Assembly: GCA_958267355.1 (NCBI GenBank)
Contig: OY279575.1
Location: forward strand, 105,726-169,725
DNA: 64,000 nt
Direction of reading: 5' to 3'
DNA from: an uncultured Alphaproteobacteria bacterium
GTDB lineage: Bacteria; Pseudomonadota; Alphaproteobacteria; JALCBB01
A program made the translations under genes and the position numbers. How positions within the stretch are numbered: position 1 is the stretch's first letter; every line of letters begins with the position of its first letter. Positions 54,037 to 62,938 of this stretch are shown piece by piece. The notes under the pieces were generated by a model. It ran no database searches, was not told the DNA's origin, and saw only the letters and a list, made by a program, of their open reading frames with translations.

Positions 54037-54152
54037 AGCGGTATCGCTACTACCGCACTTTTTAAACTTTGACTCTTGGAGCGGTATCGCTACTACCGCG
54101 CTTTTTAAACTTTAAATCTTGGAGCGGTATCGCCAGTACCGTTCTTAACCCG
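54036..54152. terminator. Three 43-bp hairpin units between convergent genes
   Basis: GAGCGGTATCGC starts at 54036, 54079 and 54122, a 43-bp period. Each unit contains GCGGTA/TACCGC with a 7-nt loop; the first two are followed by CTTTTT. The first hairpin can also extend backwards over the pyc stop codon (ACCGCTC-gta-GAGCGGT). They probably act as terminators for pyc. Confidence 0.75.
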
Positions 54153-54176
54153 CCACGATTAGGTGACAGGAAGCGA

Positions 54177-57100
54177 TTAAGGCTCATCGTCGGTGATATA
54201 GATTGCAACTTCACTTGAAGCGGAATCAAGAACATAAATGTTTTCACTCTTAATTTGAGATCTAGCAGGTTTTATTCTAAAAACTTCATCTACGCTATCT
54301 TCACGATTGGTTCCACTTTCGTTAAGCATCTTGAAGGCGATGGTGGCTTGTGGTCCGTTGTTGAGTCCTTGGGTGTTGAAGGTTAGGCGGTGTCTATTGT
54401 TTGTTGTAGCGGCAAGAGCGGCACCTGTTACTGTGCCGAGCTGGTAGTCTACATTTTGCCGCGCCCCTTGCCCGACATTGCTTCTGGTTAGGGCAGGGTT
54501 TTCGCCGATGAGGAAAAGCATTTTAGGATACACGGTATTGCCATTTCCATCGTTTTCTAGCGGATGATCTAAAGTAACGGTTAAGGTGTAATCAATTCCA
54601 GAGCCGATACTAGACTCGATAATCGTTTCGCTATTGCCTGCGACAGGGGTAGTACCTTTCTTGAGCGTAAAGGTCATATCGTTGTCGTTGGCGGGGGTGT
54701 TTATGGTTACGCTTGCGTTGTTACTGAAGGCGAGTTGTTGTGTGCCTGCGATGAATTGTCCTTGATAGCCAGCGGTTTCGTCTGGCTCGGCGAAGTTGTC
54801 GGCTTTGACTCTGTGAATAAAGGAAGCCGATTGCGCCCCTGAAGGGAGCGTTGTGAAATCACTATCTCGGAAGGTTATGATATTTTTAGCTGAGTCATAA
54901 TTACTTGTGACGATATCAAAGTCTGTACCTTCAAAGGTGGTGGTAGATTCACCTGCAGGTGTAATTCTGACTTGAAAATTTTGGGGCAGGGTTGCACCCG
55001 CTGCAATTTTCAGGGTTACCGCTACATCAGCGGTTCCGCTTGCGGGTTCGGCTTGTTCGCTTTTCGCTACACTCATAGAGAAAAAGTCGCGGAAGGGAGT
55101 TACAGTTATGGTTTGCTCTCTGTTTTCCTTTTCGTCGTCGGCTTTGTAGGGGCTGGCGGCGTTTGTCTTTAAGGTGCTGGGCGGGCCTGGATCCCCTAAG
55201 GCTGTGCCGTCATCGTCCAAGACTGTGAAGGTTAGGTCAAAGGGTTTTTGATTTGCTTCGCTACCATTCGGATCTTCTAAAGAAAATACGAAAAGATTAT
55301 CCCCTGCAACAGCCTGTGCAGGATAGGGGAATAGCAGGTAGAGAGACTTCTCATCGGCCGAGAGCACTTTCTCTCTATAGAGAGTCGCCCCTGTCCCAGC
55401 TGGAGGGGATACATCGTTGATATCAAGTACTTCGTAGTCTGCCTCTCCTTTCAGCCGTTTTTGCATTTGGATGGCGATAACTTCTTCTTGGCTGTTTCCA
55501 CCCGTTCGGGTGACGCGAACGCCAAACTGGTCTGTCTTTATGTTTCCATTAACCGAAGTCGTTTGCACGATGTCGCTGGCGAAAAGCATTACATTATCAT
55601 TTTCAGGAATGACAATTTCTACCTTTTCGTCATTCGCGGTTTTTGTGCGGTAGAAGTTACTCAGATTTTCTGCCTCAACTTCTAGTGTTTCCTCAGCGTC
55701 AGCGAGTATATCGGGACTGACTTCAACCAGAATGACAAACCGCTCTGTCCGCCACGGTATGAAGATTTCAAGCTCGTCTTCGTTCTGTTTGACGATATTG
55801 CGCTTGTTTATGGGCGCGCCTGAATTAATTTTTTCGTGGTCTTTGTTGGTTACGATGGTACCTCCTTCTGGATTGCACATCTCAGGGATGGTGATATCGT
55901 ATTCATTGGTGTTAAGTTTATAGCCTCCCGATGCAGGAGTTGCGGTCAGGGCAAAGGGCAGGGTGATACCGCCCGCAGGGACTACAGGATCTAGCTCCAC
56001 AACAATGGCGACTTTATTGCCATCGCCGCTGGCGACTTCTTCTACTTCAAAAGCCTTTGCGCCTGTGTAGGGTCCATCAAGCGAAAGCCCCCCTGCTGTT
56101 GTGCAGTTAAATCCTTCGGCATTGGCGGGCACTTCTTGGGCACCAATTTCAATCGTGCCATCGTTGGCGGGAATCCGTACCAACAAACGATTGCGCTTGT
56201 CTTCAATAATGTTAAAGAAGTTTTGAATACTCGCTGAAACATCTGCATCATAGACGATTAAGGAAAACTGCTCTATGCCTTCTAAATCATCATCGTTCTT
56301 GGCAATGGCGTTAATGACAGGGTCTTGGTCAGCGAAAAATCGTACAGTGAATTGATTGTCCGCATCGGGAGTCAAAATTTGGTTATTCCCGTTTTTGTCT
56401 GTGTACTGGAACTGTATATCGTCTCTGGTTTCTCCGCCGACAGTGCCGAAGTTCGGGCAGGGGGCAGGTTCAGTTTGAAGCCGACAGAGACGCAACTTGA
56501 TATCCACATAGACATCTTCGTCGTCAAGTTCTACGACTTCTTCTAACCGCCCCTCCAAAAGCCTTAACAGAATTTCATCCTTACCCACATCGTCCCCCGT
56601 CGGATCTTCAATCAATGTTTTACAATCATACCCATCAGGACACTTCAGCAAACTTGCTTCGGTGATTTCTAAATTGGTGGTACTGCCAACATCTTCTACC
56701 GAAGGGGTTTTGGTCTCCGTTTCTGTTGCAATCTCAACCTTGCGCACGATTTTATGAATACGCGCCGCAATCCGATGCTGACTCTTGCGAATATTAAACA
56801 CCGCCTTCGCATTTAGGCCCGCTCCTGTGGCCTTCAAAATCAGCCGTTCGGCATCTTCAGCAAAACGGTCACTCTTTAAGGTTAGGGTGAATTTGAAATC
56901 ATTGGCTCCTGCAAGCAGAGCCAAGCTTCCGCCATTGGTTGCTTCGGTAGCGTCTGGGGTATAGGTACCAGCCGCTTGCCCTTTGTTTTCCTCAAAATCA
57001 AATTCCTCCGCGTTAGGGCGACGCAAGGCTCCTGCACCTGTTTCTACTTCCGTCAAATCAAGCGTGAAGGTCTGTGGCGATGTAAGCATCGGCTTGACGA

Positions 57101-59459
57101 ACAATTCCACTTCGTATTCGTCTTCCTCTGTTGAACCATCTTCAGGATGCGGCGGCTCATCAACCGTAATCTCAGCTTGCCGCTCAATCGTCAAATACAA
57201 ACCATTCGGCAACCTCTTTGTCGTATCGGCAACCGAAAGACGCGCCACACCACGATGAATCGGCATAGACGGAGTAGCCGTAGTAGCCGTAGTCGTAGAA
57301 GTCGCAGTCAAAGTCAAAACTTCATCTGTGGCTTCTACCGCCAAGTCGCCCGTCAAGATCAACGATAGCCAAACTTCAGTTGCCCCGTGGGGTGCAACCA
57401 AAACCCAACCATCGCTCAAGTCGCATCCCGTACCCGTTGCCGTAGGAGTCACACATTCAAACTCCACCGTATCAACATCAAGACCACTCGGCTGACTATC
57501 GCTTGTCTCCAAAACGAATTCCTTGTCGTCTAGGTCTCCTGTTGCCGTTATCTCCACACGCTGTTCGGTCACCACAGCAGGAGAAAAACGCACCACCACC
57601 CGCGCATGAGTCGTATCTCCAAACTGTGGCTCTTCGGTGCTGGCAGAAGGCGAGGCAACTGCTTCGCCATCTGCGTCAGGGTCAATCAAAATCTCCATGG
57701 AAGCTGGGCCAATCGTTACCGACGCTTTTTCAATCTTGTTTTCAGGCGGCTCGTAAGTCTCAGGCGCATTTTCGGGAATAATAAAAACTTCAAAGTCTAA
57801 AGTCTCAGCTGCTTCTGCAATAGCATCGCCAAACAAGGTCAAATCAAACGAAGCTTCTTTCATACCTGCAGGAATGGTTAAGCTTCCGCCATCTTTTTTG
57901 TCGTGCGGAGCTTCCATCGGCGTAAATACCACTACTTCGCTTTCGTCATCTCCGCCATCGCCCGACTGCAGGGTCTGCCCCCCACTGGGAGCATTAGACG
58001 CAGGCGCACTTAAGACAAAATCGTATTCGCTCTTCTCTAATCCCTCACTTCGTAGCAAACGAATTTGTAACTGGGTTTCCTTCAGGCTTTCCTTCTCCAT
58101 CTTGATGACAAACGGATAGCTCTTACCCACAGTCGGATTGTCAGGGTCAAAGTTCGGCTCACCCACCGTCAGCGTCTGCTCGCCACCTGTAGAAAGCTGT
58201 AAGCCCGAGCCGCGTTCGCTCCGCCGCTCAAAGAAGATACGCGACTCGCGATTGACAGGCTTCCATAGGTCAGGATTGCGCGTGCCTGTGCCAACACTTC
58301 TGCCCTTGGGCAACTGGATATCCACGCCAAACCGCCCCGAGCTTTTCGCCCCTAGCCCCTTGTCGTAGGAGTCGTATCCGCCCCACACCGACACACTACG
58401 GCTCACGCGATAGCGCAAAGTCGTGCGAATAGAAGTCTTATTCGTACCAATAAATCTTGCATCTTTATCTTTGAGCTTCCAGCGTCCCGCACGGAGTTCA
58501 AAATCTAACCGCTCGGCGACTCCCTGCTCAAACACCAAGTCAGCCCCTTGTAGGGCTTGCTCTAAGCTATCCTGATAGCCCGTGCGCACACCACTCAAGG
58601 GATGATAATAATTCGCTCCGATTAGCGTGCGGCTTGCCTGAAAATCTATACCTACACCCGCACGGCTATGCCCATAGCGTCCGCGGTCATAAAACAAACT
58701 AAACCCGCGCACCGCTCCAATCTTCGCAGGTGAATCGGCTTGGGCTGTGTTTTCTGTGGTCTCGCCTTCGCTGGCTCCATCGCCTGTGCCATCGCCCGCT
58801 CCATCGCTGGGCGGACTTACCCTTTGCCCCTTACGCCCCAAGCCAAACGCCTGCCTACGGACCACACCAATAGAAAAATCATAACGGCGATCCTTACCCG
58901 TGAGTTCAGGATCATTGGCTTCCCACAGCACCACCCCAGGCTGAAGGAAAGTCGCGCGTCCCTCGCGGGCAGAAATCGGCACGACGAAGCGCAGCTCGCC
59001 TTCTATGCGGTTTTTGTCAGCCCAGCCCAAAGACGAGTGCAGAGAGAAGTTATCGCTCAAACGCATCTTGCCGAAGGTTTCAATGGAGTCCAAGGCATAA
59101 CGCAAGGAGTAGTTACGAATCCTACGCTCGGACTCATTGCGTAGGTATTGGCGTATGCGCTCGTTTTCGCTCCGCTCGCTTGCCTTGCCGCCACTTGAGC
59201 CGTAGCGGGCTTGGGTGTTCTGCGGACTTACATTGCTACGGGCAGATGGCGTGGCAGTGCTTTGTCCGTAGGCACGGTTGAGCGACAAGCTGTCGCTACC
59301 TGAAAGCGCAGGCAAGGCGATGGCTCCTAACAGGAGCGCACCAAAAAACAGCAAGCGCCTTCCCCTCCGCAAGCCACAGGCGGACGCGCTTAGTTCTTCA
59401 GTGTCGGCTTTGGAATACCTCGTGGGCTTCACCCTATGCTCCTTCCCAAGACGAGCCAT
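54177..59459 (-). CDS. Giant inverse autotransporter adhesin with Calx-beta-like repeats
   Basis: A 1760-residue surface protein. A long, basic N-terminal signal (hydrophobic core LLFFGALLLGAIALPAL) is followed at about residues 100-410 by a predicted beta-barrel of the intimin/invasin (type Ve) class. It carries strand-like segments such as DNFSLHSSLGWADKNRIEGELRF-type, RTLIGANYYHPLSG and SVSVWGGYDSYDKGLGAKSSGRFG. The rest is a passenger of roughly eight to ten Calx-beta-like or Ig-like domains, each ending in patterns such as IPENDN, TPANDND and ITDDEP. It should sit in the outer membrane with the passenger outside. Very acidic passenger; no Cys-rich or catalytic motif. Promoter side is the palindrome-rich 59460-59760. 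Confidence 0.85.
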   Translation of the reverse strand: MARLGKEHRVKPTRYSKADTEELSASACGLRRGRRLLFFGALLLGAIALPALSGSDSLSLNRAYGQSTATPSARSNVSPQNTQARYGSSGGKASERSENERIRQYLRNESERRIRNYSLRYALDSIETFGKMRLSDNFSLHSSLGWADKNRIEGELRFVVPISAREGRATFLQPGVVLWEANDPELTGKDRRYDFSIGVVRRQAFGLGRKGQRVSPPSDGAGDGTGDGASEGETTENTAQADSPAKIGAVRGFSLFYDRGRYGHSRAGVGIDFQASRTLIGANYYHPLSGVRTGYQDSLEQALQGADLVFEQGVAERLDFELRAGRWKLKDKDARFIGTNKTSIRTTLRYRVSRSVSVWGGYDSYDKGLGAKSSGRFGVDIQLPKGRSVGTGTRNPDLWKPVNRESRIFFERRSERGSGLQLSTGGEQTLTVGEPNFDPDNPTVGKSYPFVIKMEKESLKETQLQIRLLRSEGLEKSEYDFVLSAPASNAPSGGQTLQSGDGGDDESEVVVFTPMEAPHDKKDGGSLTIPAGMKEASFDLTLFGDAIAEAAETLDFEVFIIPENAPETYEPPENKIEKASVTIGPASMEILIDPDADGEAVASPSASTEEPQFGDTTHARVVVRFSPAVVTEQRVEITATGDLDDKEFVLETSDSQPSGLDVDTVEFECVTPTATGTGCDLSDGWVLVAPHGATEVWLSLILTGDLAVEATDEVLTLTATSTTTATTATPSMPIHRGVARLSVADTTKRLPNGLYLTIERQAEITVDEPPHPEDGSTEEDEYEVELFVKPMLTSPQTFTLDLTEVETGAGALRRPNAEEFDFEENKGQAAGTYTPDATEATNGGSLALLAGANDFKFTLTLKSDRFAEDAERLILKATGAGLNAKAVFNIRKSQHRIAARIHKIVRKVEIATETETKTPSVEDVGSTTNLEITEASLLKCPDGYDCKTLIEDPTGDDVGKDEILLRLLEGRLEEVVELDDEDVYVDIKLRLCRLQTEPAPCPNFGTVGGETRDDIQFQYTDKNGNNQILTPDADNQFTVRFFADQDPVINAIAKNDDDLEGIEQFSLIVYDADVSASIQNFFNIIEDKRNRLLVRIPANDGTIEIGAQEVPANAEGFNCTTAGGLSLDGPYTGAKAFEVEEVASGDGNKVAIVVELDPVVPAGGITLPFALTATPASGGYKLNTNEYDITIPEMCNPEGGTIVTNKDHEKINSGAPINKRNIVKQNEDELEIFIPWRTERFVILVEVSPDILADAEETLEVEAENLSNFYRTKTANDEKVEIVIPENDNVMLFASDIVQTTSVNGNIKTDQFGVRVTRTGGNSQEEVIAIQMQKRLKGEADYEVLDINDVSPPAGTGATLYREKVLSADEKSLYLLFPYPAQAVAGDNLFVFSLEDPNGSEANQKPFDLTFTVLDDDGTALGDPGPPSTLKTNAASPYKADDEKENREQTITVTPFRDFFSMSVAKSEQAEPASGTADVAVTLKIAAGATLPQNFQVRITPAGESTTTFEGTDFDIVTSNYDSAKNIITFRDSDFTTLPSGAQSASFIHRVKADNFAEPDETAGYQGQFIAGTQQLAFSNNASVTINTPANDNDMTFTLKKGTTPVAGNSETIIESSIGSGIDYTLTVTLDHPLENDGNGNTVYPKMLFLIGENPALTRSNVGQGARQNVDYQLGTVTGAALAATTNNRHRLTFNTQGLNNGPQATIAFKMLNESGTNREDSVDEVFRIKPARSQIKSENIYVLDSASSEVAIYITDDEP

Positions 59460-59539
59460 TGACTCTCATCTAGTTGCCCTGCTGCGCTTTCTTCTAGTCT
59501 CTAGCCATACCGCATAGCTAGAATGGTTTTCAGAATACG

Positions 59540-59720
59540 ATTAGAGCCATTTTAATCAAAATGTGGATTAAATACAATCTAATTTTGACAAATAAAGGAA
59601 TATTGTTGCGCTAAAAATCGCAGTTTTCCGTGATTTTTACCCCGATTACCTTTATTTTGTAGAAAAGGGTAGAGAAAACCCGCTAATTTGTGTGAAATCG
59701 CAACAATTCACGGCTCTAAT
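59540..59720. repeat. AT-rich region of several perfect inverted repeats
   Basis: ATTAGAGCC (59540) pairs with GGCTCTAAT (59712). ATTGTTGCG (59602) pairs with CGCAACAAT (59699). ACAAATAAAGG (59588) pairs with CCTTTATTTTGT (59649, one extra T). TAAAAATC (59612) pairs with GATTTTTA (59632). TTTAATC (59551) pairs with GATTAAA (59566). It lies upstream of the adhesin gene. Confidence 0.75.
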
Positions 59721-59799
59721 GCGGAGAAATTTCCTATACCCATTCCGAAAATACCATACAGACAATAGACTTATGGCACAACAGCAAGGCAAGCCCAAA

Positions 59800-60071
59800 A
59801 CCCGTCCCTAAAGGCTCTATACGCTCCCTGGAAGCCGTTTCGCCCCTTAGGGGCTATATATTCCCCCCCAAAGCCAATTCGCCCCCCCAGAGGCAAATAA
59901 GGGAGGCAAATAAAGCCCCCAGAAGCCACTCCACCCCCTATAAGCAACACAAGCCCCCAGAAGCCACTCCACCCCCTAGAAGCCACTCCACCCCCTAGAA
60001 GCCACTCCACCCCCTAGAAGCCACTCCACCCCCTAGAAGCAACATAAGCCCCCAGAAGCCACTCCACCCCT
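59800..60071. repeat. 19-bp GAAGCCACTCCACCCCCTA array with degenerate flank
   Basis: The core 59922-60039 holds about six copies of the 19-bp unit; related GCCCCCAGAAGC and AAGCAACA units extend it on both sides. No gene is visible in 59460-60434; the stretch holds the palindromic region, this array and the methionine riboswitch leader. Confidence 0.85.
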
Positions 60072-60110
60072 TCCGCCTTGCCGCCTTGTCTGTGTGCTTG
60101 GCAAGTGTGC

Positions 60111-60139
60111 TTGACAATGCTCCTAGCAAGGCATAGATT
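60111..60139 (+). promoter_or_regulatory. Sigma-70-type promoter of the metZ/metY leader
   Basis: TTGACA (60111-60116), 17-base spacer, TAGATT (60134-60139). A start 6-7 bases downstream would fall exactly at the 5' edge of the first aptamer (60146). Confidence 0.75.
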
Positions 60140-60145
60140 GAAAGC

Positions 60146-60199
60146 GGTGCCGATTTGACGCTTAGCTTGCGGGCACCTAAAAAGTGCGGCTAAAGCGAG
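60146..60199 (+). promoter_or_regulatory. SAM-II-like riboswitch aptamer 1
   Basis: P1 is GGTGCC (60146-60151) with GGCACC (60172-60177). The loop starts GATTTGAC and ends CTTGC. The 3' segment GGCTAAAGCG contains GCTAAA, and its AAGCG pairs back with CGCTT of the loop to make the pseudoknot. GAUUU-A, UUGC and GCUAAA at these positions are the SAM-II signature. It is followed by an intrinsic terminator (60223-60266), so SAM binding should stop transcription before the sulfhydrylase gene. Confidence 0.72.
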
Positions 60200-60222
60200 A
60201 TGGATCAAGTCGGTGCTAAACC

Positions 60223-60266
60223 AAAAGCCCGCCCCTCGCTTGGCCGCTCGTAAGGGCGGCTTTTTT
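60223..60266 (+). terminator. Intrinsic terminator after aptamer 1
   Basis: AAAAGCC(c)GCCC(c)T pairs with AGGGCGGCTTTT, followed by further T residues. CTCGCTT (60235-60241), at the loop side of the stem, is complementary to AAGCGAG (60193-60199) of the aptamer, offering a mutually exclusive antiterminator. Confidence 0.75.
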
Positions 60267-60293
60267 GTTGCCCGAAAACAGCAAAGCATAGCG

Positions 60294-60348
60294 TCCGGGA
60301 TTTGAAGGGGCAGCTTGCACCGGGTCATCAATGCTAAAGCGCGTGCCC
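60294..60348 (+). promoter_or_regulatory. SAM-II-like riboswitch aptamer 2
   Basis: The same order of parts recurs 150 bases downstream: P1 TCCGG/CCGGG (60294-60298 with 60320-60324), GATTTGAA, CTTGCA, then ATGCTAAAGCG. The pseudoknot here is GGGCA (60308-60312) with TGCCC (60344-60348). The stems differ in sequence from aptamer 1 while the core motifs are kept. It lies 86 bases before the gene's ATG, with no second terminator visible. Confidence 0.55.
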
Positions 60349-60434
60349 TAACCGCCGAGTTGGTTGCATTCTTGGTTGCATTGAAGGCAATCGCTTTAAA
60401 GCAATCGCTGGGCGCAAATTTGTGGAGAATTGCT

Positions 60435-61742
60435 ATGACCAGCAAGCACCCAGAAACTTTGTTACTTCACGCGGGGCACAGACAGGATAGCGCGACCAAT
60501 GCTGTTGCTGTTCCGATTTACCAGACTACTTCCTATACCTTTGACAGTGCTGAACATGCGCGTCAGCTCTTCGGCTTGGAAGCTCTCGGCAACATCTACA
60601 CGCGGATTATGAATCCGACCAACGGCGTGCTGGAAGAACGACTCGCCGCCCTAGAAGGCGGAGCCGCAGCACTCGCCGTCAGTTCAGGACAAGCCGCGTC
60701 TGCTTTTTCCCTGCAAAACATCGCGCGGGCGGGAGACAATGTTATATCTTCGACCAACTTGTATGGTGGCACTTGGAACTTGTTTTCCAACACGCTGAAG
60801 AATTTTGGCATTGAAGTGCGGTTTGTGGATCCTGAAGACCCTGAAGCGTTTCGCCACGCCACGGATGATAAAACGCGGGCGTATTATGCTGAAAGTTTGC
60901 CGAATCCGAAGTTGCATGTGTTTCCGATTTCTGAAGTTGCGGAGATTGCAAACGAATTTGGCATACCGCTCATCGTGGATAACACGGCGACTCCGATTTT
61001 GAATCGTCCGTTTGACCATGGGGCGCACATTGTTGTCTATTCCACGACCAAGTACATCGGCGGACACGGCACTTCAATCGGCGGAGCAATCATAGACAGC
61101 GGCACCTTTGATTGGGAAAAATACGCTGCGCGTTTTCCGTTACTCAACGAGCCTGACCCGAGCTACCACGGTATTTCTTGGGCTCGCGATACCAAGCACC
61201 TTGGCCCGATTGCCTATGTGCTTAAAGCCCGCGTAACCCTGTTGCGCGACTTGGGAGCAGCCGCTTCGCCCTTCAACTCGTTTCAGCATATCCAAGGGCT
61301 GGAAACCCTACCCCTGCGCATGGAACGCCACAGCGAAAACGCCAAAGCTGTTGCTGAATTTCTGCACCAACACCCTGCCGTGGATGAAGTGATTTATCCG
61401 AGTCTATTTCAAGGCGAACAGAAACGCCGCGCTGACGCTTACCTCAAAGGCGGATACGGCGGCTTAGTTGGCTTTGAAGTCAAAGGCGGCAAAGAAGCAG
61501 GACAAAAGTTCATCGACTCACTTGAGCTTTTCTATCATCTTGCCAACATTGGTGATACGCGTTCGCTGGCGATTCATCCTGCTACGACGACTCACTCGCA
61601 GTTGACTCCAGAAGAACAGCTCGCGAGCGGTGTTAGCCCAGGGTACATTCGCCTATCCATCGGCATAGAGCACATTGACGATATCATTGCCGATCTACAA
61701 CAAGCACTGCAGTTCTCTACTTCAGTGCGGGTAGCGGCGTAG
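60435..61742 (+). CDS. O-acetyl/O-succinylhomoserine sulfhydrylase (MetY/MetZ type)
   Basis: A 435-residue PLP enzyme that makes homocysteine from an activated homoserine and sulfide. The PLP lysine is K206 in YSTTKYIGGHG; VPIYQTTSYTFDS, NIYTRIMNPT and the C-terminal THSQLTPEEQ are typical. The length is nearer to MetY (about 430) than to MetZ (about 400). GGAG lies 8 bases before the ATG at 60435. A longer in-frame reading from within the riboswitch is rejected. It is controlled by the tandem aptamers and followed by metA. Confidence 0.92.
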   Translation: MTSKHPETLLLHAGHRQDSATNAVAVPIYQTTSYTFDSAEHARQLFGLEALGNIYTRIMNPTNGVLEERLAALEGGAAALAVSSGQAASAFSLQNIARAGDNVISSTNLYGGTWNLFSNTLKNFGIEVRFVDPEDPEAFRHATDDKTRAYYAESLPNPKLHVFPISEVAEIANEFGIPLIVDNTATPILNRPFDHGAHIVVYSTTKYIGGHGTSIGGAIIDSGTFDWEKYAARFPLLNEPDPSYHGISWARDTKHLGPIAYVLKARVTLLRDLGAAASPFNSFQHIQGLETLPLRMERHSENAKAVAEFLHQHPAVDEVIYPSLFQGEQKRRADAYLKGGYGGLVGFEVKGGKEAGQKFIDSLELFYHLANIGDTRSLAIHPATTTHSQLTPEEQLASGVSPGYIRLSIGIEHIDDIIADLQQALQFSTSVRVAA

Positions 61743-61814
61743 CGCAACGGTTATCCTCGGCCTGCCGCTCGGGGTTGGGGCAGGTCGGGGGCCCGTTTGC
61801 ACTTAAGGCCTATT

Positions 61815-61853
61815 GGCTGATTTAAGGCTGATTTAAACTTGGCTTGATTTAAA
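61815..61853. repeat. Three GGCTGATTTAA-like repeats touching the metA start
   Basis: Two 11-bp units GGCTGATTTAA and a third, longer GGCTTGATTTAA, end directly before ATG 61854; no ribosome site intervenes. A strong CGGCCTGCC/GGCAGGTCG hairpin lies further upstream (about 61757-61788). Confidence 0.8.
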
Positions 61854-62894
61854 ATGCCGATTAAAGTTCCTAACGATTTGCCTTCCCGCCGCGTCTTGGA
61901 AGCGGAAGGAGTCTTCATCATCAAAGAAACAGACGCGGTGCGTCAAGATATTCGCCCTTTGCGTTTGGCTTTGCTTAACTTGATGCCTGACAAAGAGCGC
62001 ACTGAAACGCAATTTGCGCGGCTTCTTGGTTCAACTCCGTTGCAGGTGGAGTTAACTTTACTTCATACCGAGTCCTATCGTTCGCGGCATGTGTCAGAAG
62101 AACACTTAAAGGCTTTCTATCAAACCTTTCCCCGCGTACGCGACCAGAAGTTTGATGGACTCATTGTCACGGGGGCTCCGATTGAAACTTTGCCCTTTGA
62201 AGATGTGCTGTACTGGCGCGAGCTTTCTGAGATTTTGAATTGGAGCACAGACAATGTGCATGCTTCCTGCTTCATCTGTTGGGGAGCACAAGCTGCTTTG
62301 TATCATCGCTATGGTGTGCCGAAGCATCCACTGCCATCTAAGCTCTTCGGAGTCTATCGCCAACACACCCATCGCCAGAATACGGAAACCACTCGCTCGC
62401 CTTTGCTTGTCGGTATGGATGATCAATTCCTTATGCCTGTCTCACGCTATACCGAAGTGCGGGCTGAAGATTTGCCACAGGACTCCAACTTGCAGGTGCT
62501 TGCGACATCTCCTGAGTCGGGATTGTGTATTGTTGAAGACCCGAACTATCGCTCTACGTATATGTTTAACCATGTTGAATACGATGCGTACAGCTTGCGC
62601 GATGAATTCAAGCGCGACCAAGACCAAGGAGTAGAAATCGCACTTCCTGTGAACTATTTTCCGAATGATGATTCGACTGCTGAACCTGTAAATCGCTGGC
62701 GGGCGTACGCTCACTTGCTGTTTTGGAACTGGATTCATCGCATTTACCAGACCACGCCTTTTGACATCAACGAAATCGGACAAAACAGCCAACGCGAAGC
62801 TGCTGATTATGCTCGTGGCAAGCCTGTAGTTGCGGCTACGGGGCAGGGGGCGGAAGCAACGGCACGGGAAGCCGCGACTAAAATCCCTGCTTAG
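61854..62894 (+). CDS. metA: Homoserine O-acyltransferase (MetA family)
   Basis: A 346-residue enzyme that acylates homoserine as the first committed step of methionine synthesis. Catalytic C139 is in HASCFICWGAQAAL; H240 and E242 are in FNHVEYD. MPIKVPNDLPSRRVLEAEGVF is the standard N-terminus. The C-terminal ~30 residues (Ala-rich) are an extension. Despite the metA name, many members use acetyl-CoA, which would suit the MetY-like partner upstream; sequence alone does not settle it. No ribosome site; three GATTTAA repeats end at the ATG. Confidence 0.92.
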   Translation: MPIKVPNDLPSRRVLEAEGVFIIKETDAVRQDIRPLRLALLNLMPDKERTETQFARLLGSTPLQVELTLLHTESYRSRHVSEEHLKAFYQTFPRVRDQKFDGLIVTGAPIETLPFEDVLYWRELSEILNWSTDNVHASCFICWGAQAALYHRYGVPKHPLPSKLFGVYRQHTHRQNTETTRSPLLVGMDDQFLMPVSRYTEVRAEDLPQDSNLQVLATSPESGLCIVEDPNYRSTYMFNHVEYDAYSLRDEFKRDQDQGVEIALPVNYFPNDDSTAEPVNRWRAYAHLLFWNWIHRIYQTTPFDINEIGQNSQREAADYARGKPVVAATGQGAEATAREAATKIPA

Positions 62895-62938
62895 AACCTG
62901 CTCTAACTCTAAAGGGAGCAAAGAAGGCAAAGCTATTC

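Noticed and set aside
60014-60445. 143-residue minus-strand frame and the plus-strand extension of the sulfhydrylase from 60315
   Set aside because: Both run through the riboswitch leader; the ATG at 60435 has a proper ribosome site and gives the family length.
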